From assembly GCA_965219965.1 (NCBI GenBank), contig OZ244796.1:1054001-1118000 (forward strand): 64,000 nt of DNA, read 5' to 3'. Of the stretch, positions 61,678 to 64,000 are shown piece by piece. Both the position numbers and the translations under genes were made by a program. The DNA is from G965219965 sp965219965. Lineage in GTDB: Bacteria > Pseudomonadota > Alphaproteobacteria > RS24. The notes under the pieces are model-generated. The model was given only the letters and a program-made list of their open reading frames with translations. It had not been told where the DNA came from and did no database searches. Numbering within the stretch: the first letter of the stretch is position 1; every line of letters begins with the position of its first letter.

Positions 61678-62968
61678 CGCCGCCGCCTTTCGCGTCCACA
61701 CCCGTTGCGTCTAGTTCAATATCCAAATGCCGCGTTTGCACCAGCAGGCCACTGGCGGCTTGGTTAAAGCGGGTCAACAGCACTTCCTCGCCTGCTTCAA
61801 GTCCGTCGGCAATAAAAATTTCATTATTGGCTTGCAGTAAAACAGTTACATCACGGGCTTGGAGGCGTTTGTTTTTCACCACAAAAACCGTGCCTTGCGC
61901 CGCCAAAGCAGTGGCGGGAAACCGCGCTATATTGGCGATTTCCGCCGTTTCCAGCGCGACCGTCACAAAAGCCCCACTGCGTAAAACCGCGCTATCGGGG
62001 TTGATAATATCGGCATAAACATTCACGCCGCGCGTATATTGGTCAATTTGTGCGCCCACGCGGCGCACCTTGCCCGCAAATTCCAGCTGGCGATTGCCAA
62101 TTTTCCAACGGGCCTTTACGGGGCGGCCCACAATTTCACTGCCCGCACTGAGCAATGCGCCATATTCGGCATCGGATAAATTAAAACGCAATTCATATTT
62201 ACGCGCATCGCTCAGCGTGGCAACCACATCATTGGAATTCACCAACCGCCCTTCGCGCACTTGCACATTGCTAACATAAGCATCAAAGGGGGCGGCGACA
62301 TTTGTATATTCCAAATTGCGCTTGGCGCGTTGCACCACAATTTTCAAGCGGTCATGATTGGCTTTTTGCGATAAATAAGCCGCCCGCCTATCGTCTAGAT
62401 ATTTTTTCGCCACTGTGCCTTTGGCCAGTAATTTTTCCGCCCGTTCAAAATCTGTTTTGGCGGTAAGATAAGTGGCCTCTGCGCCCAATAATTGCGCTTG
62501 CGCTTCGGCGAGGGCGTTTTCATATTCAAATCGGTCAATGGTAAAAAGCCCCTCGCCTTTTTTCACCAACGCGCCTTCTTCTAACGAAGACGAAACGCTC
62601 ACCACTTCGCCGCCCACCAAAGCGCGTAAATCAATTTCACGGGCGGCAACAATTTGCCCGTAAGATTGAATGACGGGTTTGACATTTTCAAAAGTGGTGA
62701 GCTTGGTCAATACGGGCCAGACTTTTTCATGCGGCACATGCGGCTTTGTTTCCGGACGGCTGCACAGCAAAACAAAAAACACCAAGCAGGAAATGGTTAA
62801 TATCTTAATCGCCCGATGCGCTGAATCCGACAAGCGCGGCGCAAAGCGTTGCAAGACAACATCAAACCCCGCATTGGCGGTGGTCAAAGCACGGCGCAAA
62901 TAGCGCATAGCAAGTTCAAAATAATGTTTCAAAACAACACCCTTACGGCCTATCGGCTTTGTTTCCAT
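61658..62968 (-). CDS. RND efflux periplasmic adaptor (HlyD/AcrA type)
   Basis: 436 residues. A TM anchor (about 56-73, IKILTISCLVFFVLLC) is followed by the lipoyl halves (REIDLRALVGGEVVSVSSSL, TNVAAPFDAYVSNVQVREGR), a coiled-coil hairpin (about 150-215) and a beta barrel. The N-terminal extension of about 50 residues before the anchor is longer than usual. ATG 62968 was chosen; no Shine-Dalgarno is seen, and a later in-frame ATG (about residue 22) is an alternative. It links the RND pump to an outer-membrane channel. Confidence 0.88.
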   Translation of the reverse strand: METKPIGRKGVVLKHYFELAMRYLRRALTTANAGFDVVLQRFAPRLSDSAHRAIKILTISCLVFFVLLCSRPETKPHVPHEKVWPVLTKLTTFENVKPVIQSYGQIVAAREIDLRALVGGEVVSVSSSLEEGALVKKGEGLFTIDRFEYENALAEAQAQLLGAEATYLTAKTDFERAEKLLAKGTVAKKYLDDRRAAYLSQKANHDRLKIVVQRAKRNLEYTNVAAPFDAYVSNVQVREGRLVNSNDVVATLSDARKYELRFNLSDAEYGALLSAGSEIVGRPVKARWKIGNRQLEFAGKVRRVGAQIDQYTRGVNVYADIINPDSAVLRSGAFVTVALETAEIANIARFPATALAAQGTVFVVKNKRLQARDVTVLLQANNEIFIADGLEAGEEVLLTRFNQAASGLLVQTRHLDIELDATGVDAKGGGDGRDAE

Positions 62969-62992
62969 ATTATAGCGCAAAAATGGCGAAAT

Positions 62993-63589
62993 TTAGTCCA
63001 CTATCGCCAAAACGCCTAGTTTCCGCAATTTTCTCGCCGCTTCTACATCAAAATTTTTGCCCAAATCCTGCAAAAGCGTAAAATAAAGCCTATCGCGGTC
63101 ATTCAGGCTCACCCCACCAATATGGGTTGCGCTGGCGGTGACTTCAATATCTTCCTGCTCAATCCGCCCTTGCGGCGTGGGCCGATAGGCCAGCGTGACA
63201 TTAATATGCGCCGTCATTTCCAGCGTGTCGCGGCTATAAAATGGCACCAGCCGCGTGGCTTTTCTGCCCGTTTTTTGTCGCAGCACGGCACGGGTGAGAA
63301 TAAACACCAGCTCGCCTTGCGGGGCGGCAATGGCGTTAAGATTTTGGGCGGGGCGCAAGCGGTCGCCTATCCAACGGACAATTAAATCTTTCGGAGAAAA
63401 ATCGCGGCGGATAAGTGCCTGCGTTTGCGCGTCTTGGCGCGATTCATCAACAAAGGCAGGTGCCGATGTTGTTAGCGGCAAAACCGAAAGATGCTCAAAA
63501 GTTTGGTTGATAACAGGCGCGGCGGGCGGGCCGGCTGTGCAAGCCGCCAGCAATAAAACAATCGGTAAAATGTGCCGCCAATATATCAT
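62993..63589 (-). CDS. Predicted lipoprotein
   Basis: 198 residues. The lipobox LLLAAC sits at about 12-17, so Cys17 would be lipidated. The rest is a soluble domain with FEHLSVLPLTTSAPAFVDES, LIVRWIGDRLRPAQNLNAI and FILTRAVLRQKTG, a pattern like ABC- or efflux-associated auxiliary lipoproteins, but I cannot name the family. It overlaps argF by 4 bases and precedes the RND adaptor by 24 bases, so it may be part of the pump. Confidence 0.75.
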   Translation of the reverse strand: MIYWRHILPIVLLLAACTAGPPAAPVINQTFEHLSVLPLTTSAPAFVDESRQDAQTQALIRRDFSPKDLIVRWIGDRLRPAQNLNAIAAPQGELVFILTRAVLRQKTGRKATRLVPFYSRDTLEMTAHINVTLAYRPTPQGRIEQEDIEVTASATHIGGVSLNDRDRLYFTLLQDLGKNFDVEAARKLRKLGVLAIVD

Positions 63590-64000
63590 GGTGATGCCAA
63601 GCAGAAATGCAAAATGGCCTTTTGGGCATGGGTGCGGTTTTCGGCTTCGTCCAACACCACCGACCGCGCCCCGTCAATCACAGCCGCTGCCACTTCGCGC
63701 CCCCGATAGGCGGGTAAGCAATGCAGAAAAACCGCATCATCGCTCAAAGCCATAATTTCTTCCGTCACCTGATAGGGCTTAAAAGACGCCGCCCGTTTGG
63801 CCGCCGTATCAGGATCGTCTGACATAGACACCCAACAATCCGTCACCACTGCCGCCGCGCCTTTGGCCGCTTCTTTAGCATTATGGCCAACGGTGAGCTT
63901 CGCACCTTGTGCGACCGCCCAATCCACCACCGTTTGAGGCGGGGCGAACATATCGGGCGTGGCCAAATGCAATTCAAAGCCCAGCACGGCGGCGGCGTGA
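63586..64000 (-). CDS. argF: Ornithine carbamoyltransferase, C-terminal part (cut by window edge)
   Basis: 138 residues visible, starting HAAAVLGFELHLATP in the ornithine-binding domain. AVVTDCWVSMSDDPD is the SMG-like loop region and VFLHCLPAYRGREV carries the conserved Cys of the HCLP motif; the end is NRTHAQKAILHFCLA. It forms citrulline from ornithine and carbamoyl phosphate in arginine synthesis. The carbamoyl-phosphate half lies beyond the window. Confidence 0.93.
   Translation of the reverse strand, partial: HAAAVLGFELHLATPDMFAPPQTVVDWAVAQGAKLTVGHNAKEAAKGAAAVVTDCWVSMSDDPDTAAKRAASFKPYQVTEEIMALSDDAVFLHCLPAYRGREVAAAVIDGARSVVLDEAENRTHAQKAILHFCLASP

Overview
The window is a bacterial chromosome segment from an alphaproteobacterium that I cannot name to genus. 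Several features point to this class: the run murA, DUF2948, hisD, UPF0262, infA, maf, RNase E/G, yacG, tRNA-Phe; a class I (archaeal-type) lysyl-tRNA synthetase; a double-length dCTP deaminase; and a SAM-II riboswitch ahead of metZ followed by apaG. TonB-dependent receptors and a periplasmic methionine sulfoxide reductase fit a free-living Gram-negative.

Layout. 1-9 kb (minus strand): an operon for a type IV pilus-like or type II secretion-like inner-membrane machine (PilM-PilN fusion, PilO-like, a LysM/SPOR-like/PilP-like composite, PilB ATPase, PilC platform), followed downstream by a MoxR ATPase and a DUF58 protein cut by the window edge. 9-11 kb: small genes, namely a three-TM holin-like protein, a 75-residue membrane protein with its own terminator, a conserved hypothetical and an antitoxin-like fragment. 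11-15 kb: a TonB receptor and an alkylsulfatase-like metallo-beta-lactamase, both interrupted by frameshifts.

15-34 kb: an aromatic catabolic region. It holds the complete protocatechuate 4,5-cleavage route: LigA and LigB (ligB carries two apparent frameshifts), LigC, LigI, LigU, LigJ and LigK. Around it are a vanillin-type aldehyde dehydrogenase, two LigF/LigE-like glutathione transferases, an SDR, an MFS carrier, a TonB receptor, an O-methyltransferase, and two LysR regulators that each carry a duplicated winged-helix domain. The likely job is uptake and breakdown of lignin-type aromatic compounds to pyruvate and oxaloacetate.

34-41 kb: the housekeeping run named above, then a Panacea-type antitoxin with an SH3-fold (PemK-like) toxin. 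41-45.5 kb: an outer-membrane barrel protein and nrdAB, behind a promoter with an NrdR-like box and a long structured leader. 45.5-48.7 kb: a redox/sulfur operon (periplasmic MsrB, TSUP exporter, TIGR02186 protein, CcdA-like protein). 48.7-58.5 kb: arsC-like, pyrD, lysS, terB-like, a membrane glycosyltransferase, dcd, the SAM-II switch, metZ, apaG and trkH. 58.5-64 kb: an RND efflux system with its adaptor and a lipoprotein, then the C-terminal part of argF.

Five single-base frameshifts fall in three genes between 11.5 and 18.1 kb, and a possible sixth lies at the pyrD/arsC junction. The two in ligB sit in homopolymers, so sequencing error must be weighed against real gene decay. All calls rest on reading the sequence; no database search was run.
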